Below, piece by piece: positions 14,703 to 23,678 of a stretch of DNA of 64,000 nt. Below the pieces are notes generated by a model. It did no database searches, had not been told where the DNA came from, and saw only the letters and a program-made list of their open reading frames with translations. Location of the stretch: NCBI RefSeq assembly GCF_021654575.1, contig NZ_AP024488.1, positions 5,669,501 through 5,733,500 on the forward strand. The letters run 5' to 3'. Both the position numbers and the translations under genes were made by a program. The stretch comes from Desulfoluna limicola (GTDB lineage Bacteria > Desulfobacterota > Desulfobacteria > Desulfobacterales > Desulfolunaceae). Within the stretch, counting starts at the first letter, position 1. Every line of letters starts with the position of its first letter.

Positions 14703-16127
14703 ATGTTGATGCGTTTGGTCCTGGCAACCCAAAGTCGTAAGGTGCAGCGCTATCTGACGGAAAACCTTGATGGCAGCGATGTTCAGATTCGGACCATCGA
14801 GGGCAAGCGTCAAACATGGGACCGTGTGGTGAGAAGCTGCGGGGATATCATCGTGATTCATCGAAGCCTGATTCCTGCGCCGGAGGAGACGGGGATCGCC
14901 CTGCTGAATAACCTGCCGGAAAAACCAACCACGGTGATTCTGCATGAGTCTGACACCCCGGAGGTATATGCCGGCCTTGTAGCCCAGGGGGCGGATGTGG
15001 TCCTTCATGCCGATGTGGAACTGGAAAAACTCCAGGAGGCCGTTGAGGGAATTCTTGAGTCGCGGCGTCAGCAGACCCTCGTGGACCGGTTTGACAGGCG
15101 TGGCCGCATGCGTCCCATGATCGGGGATTTCTCTTCGGCAAGCGAAGAGATGCGTCTGTTCGTGGATGAGGTGCTGCAGGTCGTTCCGAGCGATTCGCTG
15201 CTGCTTATCCTTGGGGAGACCGGGGTTGGCAAGGAGCACCTGGCCCGTGCCATTCATGCGGAGAGCCCACGTTCTTCGGGGCCCTTTGTCTCTGTGAACA
15301 CGGCGGCCCTTCCTGACACCCTGTTGGAGAGTGAGCTTTTCGGGCATGAGCAGGGGGCCTACACAGGGGCAGTCCGGAGCAGGCGAGGGGCCTTCGAACT
15401 GGCCCACGGGGGGACAATTTTTCTGGATGAAATCGGTGAGATGCCGCTTCAGCTCCAGGCAAAACTCTTGAGGGTCTTGCAGGATTTTGAGGTGACTCCC
15501 CTGGGCGGGGAGCAGCCGATATGGGTGGATGTTCGCGTTATCGCCGCCACCAACCGCGACTTGGAGCAAGCGGTGGAGGAGGGGCTCTTTCGAAAGGACC
15601 TCTACTACCGGCTCAGCGTCGTGAGTCTTACCATTCCGCCTTTGCGGCGCCGTCGGGAGGACATTCCCGCCATGGTTCACACGTTTATGGGGATCCTGAG
15701 GAAACGTGTGGGGCGGGATATTCAAGGGGTGTCCAATGATGCTTTGGTGGCCCTGTGCCAGTACCGGTGGCCGGGCAATGTTCGCGAGTTGATGAATGTC
15801 TTGGAACGGGGGATGCTGTTGTGCCGAACCGGAGTGATTTCATTGGAGGATTTGCCCCTGACCCTTCGCGACACCCCGGATACCGCCACGGCGCTTTTCA
15901 ACACGGGGCTGGCTGATGAGGCATTGCCGAAAGCGTGGCGGGGGAAGAGTCTTTCAGAGGTCAAGAAGGAGGTGTTTGACGAGGTGGAGCGTCTCTATAT
16001 CTCGTCGATTCTCAAGGAGACGAAGGGGCGAGTCGGGGAGGCCGCAACCCTGGCAGGGGTCCACCCACGGGGGCTCTACGGCACCATGAAGCGTCTGGGG
16101 CTCCGCAAAGAGGACTTCAAAGGCTGA
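14703..16127 (+). CDS. Sigma-54-dependent transcriptional activator with degenerate receiver
   Basis: The 474-aa protein is a bacterial enhancer-binding protein. The central AAA+ domain has Walker A GETGVGKE, the sigma-54 contact loop GAYTGA (the canonical form is GAFTGA), Walker B GGTIFLDEIGEM, the RVIAATNRDL segment, and the RWPGNVREL sensor region. The C-terminus is a Fis-type helix-turn-helix. The N-terminal about 120 residues look like a receiver fold but lack the acidic pocket; the expected phospho-aspartate region reads IIVIHRSLIP. Regulation by phosphorylation is therefore doubtful. The start is ATG with AGGAGGAGAG upstream. It is divergent from the SpeD-like operon and may control it. 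Confidence 0.92.
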   Translation: MLMRLVLATQSRKVQRYLTENLDGSDVQIRTIEGKRQTWDRVVRSCGDIIVIHRSLIPAPEETGIALLNNLPEKPTTVILHESDTPEVYAGLVAQGADVVLHADVELEKLQEAVEGILESRRQQTLVDRFDRRGRMRPMIGDFSSASEEMRLFVDEVLQVVPSDSLLLILGETGVGKEHLARAIHAESPRSSGPFVSVNTAALPDTLLESELFGHEQGAYTGAVRSRRGAFELAHGGTIFLDEIGEMPLQLQAKLLRVLQDFEVTPLGGEQPIWVDVRVIAATNRDLEQAVEEGLFRKDLYYRLSVVSLTIPPLRRRREDIPAMVHTFMGILRKRVGRDIQGVSNDALVALCQYRWPGNVRELMNVLERGMLLCRTGVISLEDLPLTLRDTPDTATALFNTGLADEALPKAWRGKSLSEVKKEVFDEVERLYISSILKETKGRVGEAATLAGVHPRGLYGTMKRLGLRKEDFKG

Positions 16128-16170
16128 AAATCTGATGGGGCCTGCAGCCAAACAGCAGGGCTTCATCCGC

Positions 16171-16692
16171 TTAATCAGGCGTGTCGCATACCTCGGAAAG
16201 CACGGGCTTTCTGTAATAGCGGTAGTAGCCAACGATGTTGCTGGCCATGAACAGAAGCTCCATGGCCACAGCCATGGGGGACTGTACGAGGACGTTGTGG
16301 AAGACCCAGAAACTTGTGCCGACGATCATCAGCTCACGGAGCCTTTTGTCGTGTTCACAGAAGGCAGCGGTTGTCTGGAGCAGGGAGCCTGCACAGCTTA
16401 TGAGGCTGATGAAACCGGCGAAGGTGGCAGCGGTGCTTGCCATGGATCCCAGGGCAAAGATCACCATGACTTTTTTTGAGGTGGTGAAGATGCTTGTAAA
16501 GAAGCGGATGGTTGCAAGGCAGAGGAGGATGGCGGCGGTCATCTGACCCAAAAGAACGAAGTGTGCTGAAATCAGGGTGCAGGAACACGAGAGGCAGGCG
16601 ACAATTTTTTTCCGGTCTTTGAATTGAAAGGACAACAGGTCAAAACAGATGGCAACGGCCACGAGGATTTGTGAAAGGGCGAAAGCGGACAT
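16171..16692 (-). CDS. YgjV-like inner membrane protein, 173 aa
   Basis: From the ATG at 16692 (AAGGAAAAG just upstream) the protein has about five hydrophobic segments and the internal pattern LVAVAICFDLLSFQFKDRKK, resembling the YgjV family of small inner membrane proteins of unknown function. A frame open to 16941 would add an N-terminus that is partly translated repeat element, so it is not used; an intermediate Met at 16803 has a poor ribosome site. The gene is convergent with the sigma-54 activator, with 43 nt between the two stop codons. Confidence 0.7.
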   Translation of the reverse strand: MSAFALSQILVAVAICFDLLSFQFKDRKKIVACLSCSCTLISAHFVLLGQMTAAILLCLATIRFFTSIFTTSKKVMVIFALGSMASTAATFAGFISLISCAGSLLQTTAAFCEHDKRLRELMIVGTSFWVFHNVLVQSPMAVAMELLFMASNIVGYYRYYRKPVLSEVCDTPD

Positions 16693-16871
16693 CTTTTCCT
16701 TGAAAAAACGCACTGCGGCGACAAAGCTTCGAAAAGCCTTGAGACCCTGGGGTTGATAACAGCCGCCCCAGTTTTCGGGCCCGACCTGCACCTGATTTTC
16801 CATGGGGCTTATACCACGCATGGAGACTGTCTTGAAGTGGAAACTTTGTATCGATTGGGCTCGGAAAAGAA

Positions 16872-17038
16872 GCCTCCGGCGGCAAGGTGTGCCACCTTGA
16901 AAGCGGGGAGCGGATGCGTTTTGCCCCTCGGGTAAAATCACATCCGCCTTTGACTCGAGAGTTTTCAGCGGCTTTTTTCAACCCCAGCGACTAAACATGG
17001 GCAAACGTGTGCCCCCCGGCAGGGCTGCCGGAAGGCAT
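16872..17038. repeat. Intergenic repeat element, A/B mosaic
   Basis: The left end GCCTCCGGCGGC is at 16872-16883. AAGGTGTGCCACCTT and arms GCGGATG and CATCCGC around a decayed CCCCTCGGG core follow. A B-type GCGGCTTTTTTCAACCCC stretch comes next, and a decayed end CCCCCCGGCAGGGCTGCCGG lies near 17011. Confidence 0.8.
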
Positions 17039-17114
17039 ACTCTGAAGGGGTGTGACATGTATTCGTTCCTTACTTTGTCGTTGTTGTTTCTCGTGAGGGG
17101 CTTGGTGCCAGGGC

Positions 17115-18440
17115 TCATGTGTTTGTTTCCGGTGTTGCTCTCTGTCGGGAACTGATGTCATCGTCCATTGAAAAGAGAAGCAGGTTGCTCTGGTTGTTCG
17201 TTATGGTGTGTCCCTTTGCGATTTCAAAGCACGCATCACCGTGTTCCCTGGTTATGGTCACGATCTCTTTGTCGAGTTTTTCGTTGCGGGTAAATTCATC
17301 CAAAATGCCAAGCACCTTGCTTAACGGCATGCCAGCCCGGTATGGCCTGTCCTGGACCAGCGCTTGGAAGATATCCGCGACAGCAAGAATTCGCGCTTCG
17401 ATGCTTAAGTCTTTTTCATTGGGGTGAAAGGGGTACCCAACCCCGTTGAGGCATTCATGGTGAAAGGCAGCCCAACGTGCGATTTCATCAAGTCCCTCGA
17501 TATGCCGCAGGATCTCATACGTCTCATAGCTGTGTTGGTTGATAATAGTGCGCTCTATATCATTTAAAGGGCCTGGTTTTTCGAGAATCTTGTCCGGAGT
17601 GTGAAGCTTGCCGAGGTCGTGCAGCAAGCCGGCTATTTCAATTTTTTCACACTGCTCGTCGGGCAACCCCAGGAGAGAGGCAAGGTGTCGGGCCAAATCG
17701 GCCACCCTTATGGAGTGCTGGGCCGTAAAAGGGCTTTTCTGGTCAACGATATAGGCCATGATCAACGCGAGCTGTTTCAGTTGAGAAATGCTTAATGGGC
17801 TGCTGGTTTTAAAATTCCCCATATCCCATGTGTAGCGGGTGATATGGCGATTCTCCAACGCAATCCAGAAAGCCTCGGATTTCTCTATCTGTTGAAACGC
17901 GCTTACAAGGGACGGATCAAAGTAGGCCCCGGCATAGTTGGTGATCGAACTGGCGATCTCTTGCCTTGCAAGCAGGATATCGGTTTCATAGTGGCTTGCT
18001 GCCATTACATCGATGCGATCCGAAAGAAAAATCAAGTTGGCCATGAGGGCATCCTGCCTGCTGACTTCGAGGCCTTGAAGCTCTTCCCATGGCGTGTGGT
18101 GATGAAGGATGGGTGTTGCAAACGCTGAAAGTGGCTCAAAATCTCTCAGTAACTTGTAGCCGATGTTGCAGTGGACATACGCATCTTTCCAGTCAAAATG
18201 ATTGACAAGGTTTGCGTGCATTTGTTCCGTGGAAACACCGCAGTCATGCAATAAACCCAGATCAAATGAAAATTGGATGTCCTGCTCGCTGAAACCAAGC
18301 TGATGCCCCAACTGGCCCGCGATATAGCCAACCCGCTTTCCGTGGTTTGTATCGTTCATCCCCACCAGAGAGACCGCTGTCTCGATGGCAATGATCATTT
18401 GCCGAAGATCGATCTGTAATTGCGCAAAGTTGTTCATCAT
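17115..18440 (-). CDS. Tandem HD / HD-GYP phosphohydrolase, 441 aa
   Basis: Two HD-type domains are visible. The first (about residues 20-190) has LGLLHDCGV and LHHHTPWEEL but no GYP motif. The second (about 240-420) has AGLLHDLGKLHTPD, the GYP motif HHECLNGVGYP, and ADIFQALVQDRPYR, matching cyclic di-GMP-specific HD-GYP phosphodiesterases. The protein looks soluble. It is transcribed in the same direction as acnA, separated from it by a bidirectional terminator hairpin. The start ATG at 18440 is followed by a second Met. Confidence 0.87.
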   Translation of the reverse strand: MMNNFAQLQIDLRQMIIAIETAVSLVGMNDTNHGKRVGYIAGQLGHQLGFSEQDIQFSFDLGLLHDCGVSTEQMHANLVNHFDWKDAYVHCNIGYKLLRDFEPLSAFATPILHHHTPWEELQGLEVSRQDALMANLIFLSDRIDVMAASHYETDILLARQEIASSITNYAGAYFDPSLVSAFQQIEKSEAFWIALENRHITRYTWDMGNFKTSSPLSISQLKQLALIMAYIVDQKSPFTAQHSIRVADLARHLASLLGLPDEQCEKIEIAGLLHDLGKLHTPDKILEKPGPLNDIERTIINQHSYETYEILRHIEGLDEIARWAAFHHECLNGVGYPFHPNEKDLSIEARILAVADIFQALVQDRPYRAGMPLSKVLGILDEFTRNEKLDKEIVTITREHGDACFEIAKGHTITNNQSNLLLFSMDDDISSRQRATPETNT

Positions 18441-18514
18441 CTCACCTGAGTTTACGGGCTCTTTCTACGAAACGTGTCGGGGTTGGCCTTTCAAGGTTAA
18501 AGATCATGAAAAAA

Positions 18515-18560
18515 GCCTCCGTCGGCAAGGTGGCCACCTCGCCGACGGAGGCTTGCTTTT
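18515..18560. terminator. Compact repeat-end hairpin acting as bidirectional terminator
   Basis: Nested inverted repeat GCCTCCGTCGGC (18515-18526), AAGGTGGCCACCTC, GCCGACGGAGGC (18541-18552), flanked by AAAAAA on the left and GCTTTTTCC on the right. It is the two element ends joined directly, and both arms carry a matching G-to-T/C-to-A change that keeps the stem paired. Confidence 0.85.
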
Positions 18561-18603
18561 TCCATGCACTTTAAGCATGGAAGGCACGTTTTTGTTCCAC
18601 CAT

Positions 18604-21258
18604 TTATGCTTTCAACAACTCCCGCAGCACCATGGGCAGGATCCCCCCGTGTTTGTACGTTTCCACCTCCCGTGCGGTGTCCAGGCGGACTTTCACGCCA
18701 AAGAGAATGGCCTGGCCATTCTCTTTTTGAGCGCGAATCGAAAGGGTACCGCCCGCTTCCAGGTTGTCGAGGCCGGAGAGGGAGAAGCTTTCGGTGCCGT
18801 TTAAGTTGAGGGTGTGGGCGGACTCGTCTCTCATGAACTCCAGGGGGAGGACGCCCATGCCCACGAGGTTGCTTCGGTGGATTCGTTCGAAGGATTCAGC
18901 GATGACGGCTCTAACGCCAAGGAGAAGGCTCCCTTTGGCGGCCCAGTCCCGGCTGGATCCGGTGCCGTACTCCCTGCCTCCCAGGACGATGAGGGGGGTG
19001 TTTCGGTCCCGGTAGGTTTGGGCGGCATCAAAGACAAAGCGTTCTTCATGTTCCGGGAAGAGGGTGGTGTAGGCCCCCTCTTTGTCTCTGGCCAGTTCGT
19101 TTTTGATGCGAATGTTGCCGAAGGTGCCACGCATCATCACCTCGTGGTTTCCCCGTCGGGATCCGTAGGAGTTGAAGGCGTCGGGTGCGACTCCTTTGTC
19201 GGTAAGGTAGGAGCCGGCGGGGTAGGAGGGTGGGATGGCTCCGGCAGGGGAGATGTGATCGGTGGTGACCGAATCGCCGAGTTTCAGGAGCACGCGGGCC
19301 TCGGTTATTTTTTCCGCAAGGGGAGGGGCCATTTCAAAGCCGTCGAAGAAGGGGGGTTTTTTGATGTAGGTGGACCCCTCGGCCCAGTCAAAGGTGAGGC
19401 TGTCGACGGATTCAATGGCCTGCCAGTTCTCGTCCCCGTCATAGAGCGAGGCGTAGCTGGAGGTGAAGGTGAACGGGGTGATGCAGCGCGCAACCACGGC
19501 ATCGATCTCTTCTTGTGTGGGCCAGAGGTCGGCAAGGAAGATCTCTTTGCCGTCGGGAGTGCACCCGATGGCCTCGTTTATGATGTCGATGTCGGTGCGC
19601 CCGGCGATGGCGAAGAGTACCACCAGCATGGGGGAAGCCAGGAAATTGCTGCGCACCTTCTGATGGATTCGGGCCTCGAAGTTGCGGTTCCCTGAGAGAA
19701 CGGCAGCGACGTTTAAGTTCTCTTCATCCACGACGTGGGCCACTTCCGGGGGAAGGGGGCCGCTGTTCCCGATGCAGGTGGTACAGCCGAGTCCTGCCAG
19801 GTGGAACCCCAGTTTTTCCAATGGGGCCATAAGACCCGCATCTTCCAGGTACTTGACCACGGCCCTGGAGCCTGGCGCCAGGGAGGTTTTGACAAAGGGT
19901 GGGATGGCAATCCCCAAGTCCACCGCTTTTTTGGCGATGAGGCCTGCGCCGATCATCACATGGGGGTTGGAGGTGTTGGTGCAGGAGGTGATAGCCGCGA
20001 TGACCACGGATCCGTCCTCCACCCTGCAGAGTTTGCCACCCATGGTGATGTCCCTCCCTTTTTTTCCGCCCTCAAAGGCTGTTTCCATGACCCCCTTGAG
20101 ATCCGTCAGGTGGATGCGGTCCTGGGGACGGGATGGGCCGGCCACCGATGGGGAGATGGCGGAGAGGTCGAGGTCGATGACGCGGTTGTAGTCGGGGTCG
20201 CTCCGGGGATCAAAAAAGAGCCCGGTCTCTTTTGTGTAGGCCTCGGCAAAGCGGGCGGCCGCATCGCGCCCTGTGGTCCTGAGGTACCCAAGGGTCACCT
20301 CGTCCACGGGGAAGAGTCCTACGGTGGCCCCGTTTTCAGGGGTCATGTTGGCAATGGTGGCCCGATCGGGGAGGGAGAGGGTGGCAAGGGAGGGGCCGAA
20401 ATACTCCACAAACTGCTCCACCACCACCTCTTTTCTGAGGCGTTCGGTGATGTAAAGGACCACGTCGGTGGCGGTGACTCCCTTTTTCGGGGCTCCGCAA
20501 ATGCGAACCCCGGTGACGTGGGGCAGTCGCATGGAGAGGGGTTGGCCCATCATCACCGCTTCGGCCTCGATGCCCCCCACGCCCCACCCCAGCGTGCCGA
20601 GTCCGTTGATCATGGGGGTGTGGGAGTCTGTTCCCACAAGGGAGTCCATGTAGGCCCAGGTGCGGCCCTCCCGTGGGCTGTGGATGGCCACGGTGCCGAG
20701 CTTCTCCAGGTTGATCTGGTGGCAGATACCGGAGTTGGGCGGTACGATTCGAACATTCTTAAAGTTTGTCTGAGCCCACTTTAAAAAAGCATATCGCTCC
20801 CGGTTGCGTTCAAATTCCAGGGCCACGTTTTTTTCAAGGGCCCCTTTCATGCCGAAGAAGTCCACCTGAACCGAGTGATCGATGATGAGGTCCACCGGCA
20901 CGTCCGGGTTGACGCTGGAGGCCTGAAACCCTGCTGCCACCGCTGCATCGCGCATGGCGGCCAGGTCGCAGAGGGCGGGCACACCGGTAAAATCCTGCAT
21001 CAAAACGCGGGCCGGGTAAAAGCTGATGCCCACGGGGGAGAACCCTTCGGGGCGCCAGGAGAGCAGCCGGGAGAGATTCTCTTTTTCCAGGCGCCCCCAG
21101 AGGATGTTCCGCACCATGTTTTCTGCCAGAATCTTAAGGGAGAAGGGGAGCCGGGAAGGGGCCATGGCCGAGGAGCTGGCAAGGCCGGAGAGGTTGACGG
21201 CGGCGTAGGGGGTTCCGTCCACAACAATATCCTGAATCAGGGAGTCCAGGGAGATCAT
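18604..21258 (-). CDS. acnA: Aconitate hydratase A
   Basis: The 884-aa AcnA-type aconitase interconverts citrate and isocitrate. The [4Fe-4S] cysteines lie in ITSCTNTSNP (about residue 430) and GLGCTTCIGNSGP. The swivel-domain signature GGREYGTGSSRDWAAKG and SFERIHRSNLVGMGVLP lie near the C-terminus. The start at 21258 (MISLDSLIQD) has AAGGAGA at a good distance; a frame reaching 21372 adds only translated repeat element. Citrate synthase is upstream on the same strand, with a repeat element ending about 35 nt before this start. Length is normal for the family. Confidence 0.96.
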   Translation of the reverse strand: MISLDSLIQDIVVDGTPYAAVNLSGLASSSAMAPSRLPFSLKILAENMVRNILWGRLEKENLSRLLSWRPEGFSPVGISFYPARVLMQDFTGVPALCDLAAMRDAAVAAGFQASSVNPDVPVDLIIDHSVQVDFFGMKGALEKNVALEFERNRERYAFLKWAQTNFKNVRIVPPNSGICHQINLEKLGTVAIHSPREGRTWAYMDSLVGTDSHTPMINGLGTLGWGVGGIEAEAVMMGQPLSMRLPHVTGVRICGAPKKGVTATDVVLYITERLRKEVVVEQFVEYFGPSLATLSLPDRATIANMTPENGATVGLFPVDEVTLGYLRTTGRDAAARFAEAYTKETGLFFDPRSDPDYNRVIDLDLSAISPSVAGPSRPQDRIHLTDLKGVMETAFEGGKKGRDITMGGKLCRVEDGSVVIAAITSCTNTSNPHVMIGAGLIAKKAVDLGIAIPPFVKTSLAPGSRAVVKYLEDAGLMAPLEKLGFHLAGLGCTTCIGNSGPLPPEVAHVVDEENLNVAAVLSGNRNFEARIHQKVRSNFLASPMLVVLFAIAGRTDIDIINEAIGCTPDGKEIFLADLWPTQEEIDAVVARCITPFTFTSSYASLYDGDENWQAIESVDSLTFDWAEGSTYIKKPPFFDGFEMAPPLAEKITEARVLLKLGDSVTTDHISPAGAIPPSYPAGSYLTDKGVAPDAFNSYGSRRGNHEVMMRGTFGNIRIKNELARDKEGAYTTLFPEHEERFVFDAAQTYRDRNTPLIVLGGREYGTGSSRDWAAKGSLLLGVRAVIAESFERIHRSNLVGMGVLPLEFMRDESAHTLNLNGTESFSLSGLDNLEAGGTLSIRAQKENGQAILFGVKVRLDTAREVETYKHGGILPMVLRELLKA

Positions 21259-21293
21259 GGCGTGTCTCCTTTTGGGGGAATGTGAAAGGTGTT

Positions 21294-21455
21294 GCCTTCG
21301 GCGGTCAGGGGATGATCCCCTGGGCCCCAGGTTGCGCATGCTCACGCCCCTCGTTCCTCGGGGCGATAGCATGCGCGAGGGGTTTTAAAACCATGCTACG
21401 AAATCTGTTTGCCGAACGTTTCAAACGTGTGGCCCCGGGCAGGGCCGCCGGAGGC
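21294..21455. repeat. Intergenic repeat element, A left / B right mosaic
   Basis: The left end is GCCTTCGGCGGT at 21294, followed by the GGGGATGATCCCC palindrome. A central hairpin with arms GCGCATGC and GCATGCGC surrounds CCCCTCGTTCCTCGGGG. A B-type inverse segment (AACGTTTCAAACGTGTGGCCCCGGGCAGG) and the right end GCCGCCGGAGGC (21444-21455) follow, then AGCTGAACCGTTA as a decayed outer repeat. Confidence 0.88.
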
Positions 21456-21622
21456 GACGTGGAGCTGAACCGTTAGGGCCTCGGACAAATTGAATTATAC
21501 ACCTCGATGGAACCAGCAAGATAAGCACTTCCATTATGGAACGTTGACTAGAACAGCATTGTGGAAACGGCCGGAAAAGATGGGTGTATGACTATTTCCG
21601 ACCGAGGCCTTCCCCTTTTTTT

Positions 21623-22795
21623 TTACCTTTTATCCATGGGGATAAGCGTGCACCCTTCAGGGCCGCAGTAGGTGCCGATGTACTCCGATTCGGGGCGGTA
21701 AAGGACCGGCTTGTGGGCCTCATCGGCGAACTGCTCCTCGATGACGTGGGCGCACCACCCTGCCACTCGGCTCATGGCGAAGATGGGGGTGAACAGGTCG
21801 TGGGGAAGCCCCATGGTGTGGTACAGGGAGGCGCTGTAAAAATCGACGTTCGGGAAAATATCGATTCCCTTTTTTTCCTTGAACAATGCCTTGCCCACGG
21901 TCTCCAGCTCCTGGGTCATTTCGTACCAGCAGGTGTCGCCCACCATCTCTCCCACCTCTTTGCTCATGGGGCGCAGGATCTCCACGCGGGGGTCGCCGTT
22001 TTTGTATACGGCGTGGCCCAGCCCCATGACCAGCTCACCTTTGGCCAGCTTATCTTCCACAAAGGGCCGGATCTTCTCCTTGCTGCCGATGGCTTTGAGC
22101 ATCTCCATCACCCGGGTGTTGGCGCCGCCGTGGAGTTCCCCGGAGAGGGAGCCGATGGCGGCGGAGACGGCGGCGTACATGTGGGCACGGGTGGAGGCCA
22201 CCTCGCGGGCCGCAAAGGTGGAGGCGTTAAAGGCATGCTCGGCGTGGAGGACAAGGGCGCGGTCAAAAAGCTCTGCCAGGCGTCTTTTGGGCTGCTCTCC
22301 GGTGATCATATAGAAGAAGTTCTCCGCCATGGACAGGCCCGGCATCGGATCGATGGGCTCAAGTTTTTGTCGGATACGCGTCCAGGCGGCCACCACCGTG
22401 GGCAGCTTGGCAATGAGGCCCATGGCTCGGTTTTTTGCAAGGGAAGGGCTGTTTTCGGGAAGGCTGTCGTCGTGGTGGGCCAGCAACGCCACGCACGCCT
22501 GGAGGATATCCATGGGCGGGGTGCTCACGGGGCGTGTCTGCATGGCACAGATGAGGTTGGGGGGCAGGTAGCGGTTTCGTTCCAGCTGATTGGTGAAGTC
22601 GACCAGCTCATGGACATCGGGCATCTTGTCATGGATGAGCAGGTAGGCCACCTCAGGGAACGTGGCCTCCATGGCCAGGTCCTGGATGAGGTACCCTCGA
22701 TAGACGAGCCGGCTGTTGGCGCCGTCCACGTCGCAGATTTTGGTGCTTGCGATAACCACACCTCGAAGACCGATGTTTTTGATGGCGCTGTCCAT
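21623..22795 (-). CDS. Citrate synthase
   Basis: The 390-aa protein condenses oxaloacetate and acetyl-CoA. Catalytic residues are visible in SLSGELHGGAN (His), MGLGHAVYKNGDPR (His) and NVDFYSASLYHTMGLP (Asp). The start at 22795 has TAAGGAGG close upstream; the frame open to 23005 is not used. It precedes acnA on the same strand, giving a TCA-cycle pair, and faces the Kor module on the other side. The short form fits either citrate synthase or 2-methylcitrate synthase; the aconitase neighbour favours citrate synthase. Confidence 0.92.
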   Translation of the reverse strand: MDSAIKNIGLRGVVIASTKICDVDGANSRLVYRGYLIQDLAMEATFPEVAYLLIHDKMPDVHELVDFTNQLERNRYLPPNLICAMQTRPVSTPPMDILQACVALLAHHDDSLPENSPSLAKNRAMGLIAKLPTVVAAWTRIRQKLEPIDPMPGLSMAENFFYMITGEQPKRRLAELFDRALVLHAEHAFNASTFAAREVASTRAHMYAAVSAAIGSLSGELHGGANTRVMEMLKAIGSKEKIRPFVEDKLAKGELVMGLGHAVYKNGDPRVEILRPMSKEVGEMVGDTCWYEMTQELETVGKALFKEKKGIDIFPNVDFYSASLYHTMGLPHDLFTPIFAMSRVAGWCAHVIEEQFADEAHKPVLYRPESEYIGTYCGPEGCTLIPMDKR

Positions 22796-23678
22796 AGAAT
22801 CCTCCTTAAAATTAAGGCAAATACAAGGCACGGAACATGTAAGTTGGAGCCTCCGGCGGCAAGGGTGGCGACCCTTTATCAGGTAAACACCGCATAAAAG
22901 CGCGTGGCTGGCCCGGATGAGGGGCGGGCGTTGCCGAAAGCTCGTGGACGCAATGACTCGGGATGCATTGTGGTATGGGCATGGCGGATCACGTGGGGCT
23001 GCCATGTTTTACATATTGCTTGTGGTGGTGCCGGATGAGCACAACGGTTCGGGGAGGTATCACGTCCGGGAAACAGGTACCATCGGTGTGAGTCGAGCCG
23101 CGAAACAGGTGGAGAAAGAGAAGGAGTTGTGATGGCAAGGTTTTGATATAAATGGATTTTCAGCGGTGCGTTGCCGGCGATGAGAACTGATTTATTAAAC
23201 ATCAAATTCTGGATAACCACAAGGTTAAAAAACGCAACCGCCTTGCGTGTCCATGAAAAAGAGAGTATATTTGTCGGGAACAATTCTTTTGTCAGGGGCC
23301 TGGAGGGTGCTTTCTGCCACGCCGGACCCTGTTCCAAAGCAGGGTGGTTCACATGAAAGGGCCTGATTCTTTCCTCCTCAACCTTTTGCGACCTGCCTCT
23401 TTCCGGAGAAGGCCGAAATACCCTCGAATCGCCTGCTGTCACCCACGGTCACCCCTCGGATGGTCCGAAACTGAGCCGATCCGACGATGATCCCCGCATC
23501 ATTTTTTGATGGCATCGCAACACGTCGAACATGCGGTATGCCATGATTTATCTGCCTGGAATGCGATGTCTCTTGCCAGGTGTCATGGGTACTGAATTTT
23601 TCTGAACGTATCTTGTTTTCATTCCCTCTAAATGACCTGTGTACCGGTCGTTACGGGATAGACCCACGGGAAAAGCCG
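22796..23678. other. Long divergent intergenic region
   Basis: About 880 bp separate citrate synthase (minus) from the GltD-like flavoprotein (plus). A left-end repeat fragment GCCTCCGGCGGC lies at 22849-22860 with a short AAGGGTGGCGACCCTT hairpin. The rest shows no convincing ORF. It must carry two divergent promoters, which I could not place with confidence. Confidence 0.5.
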
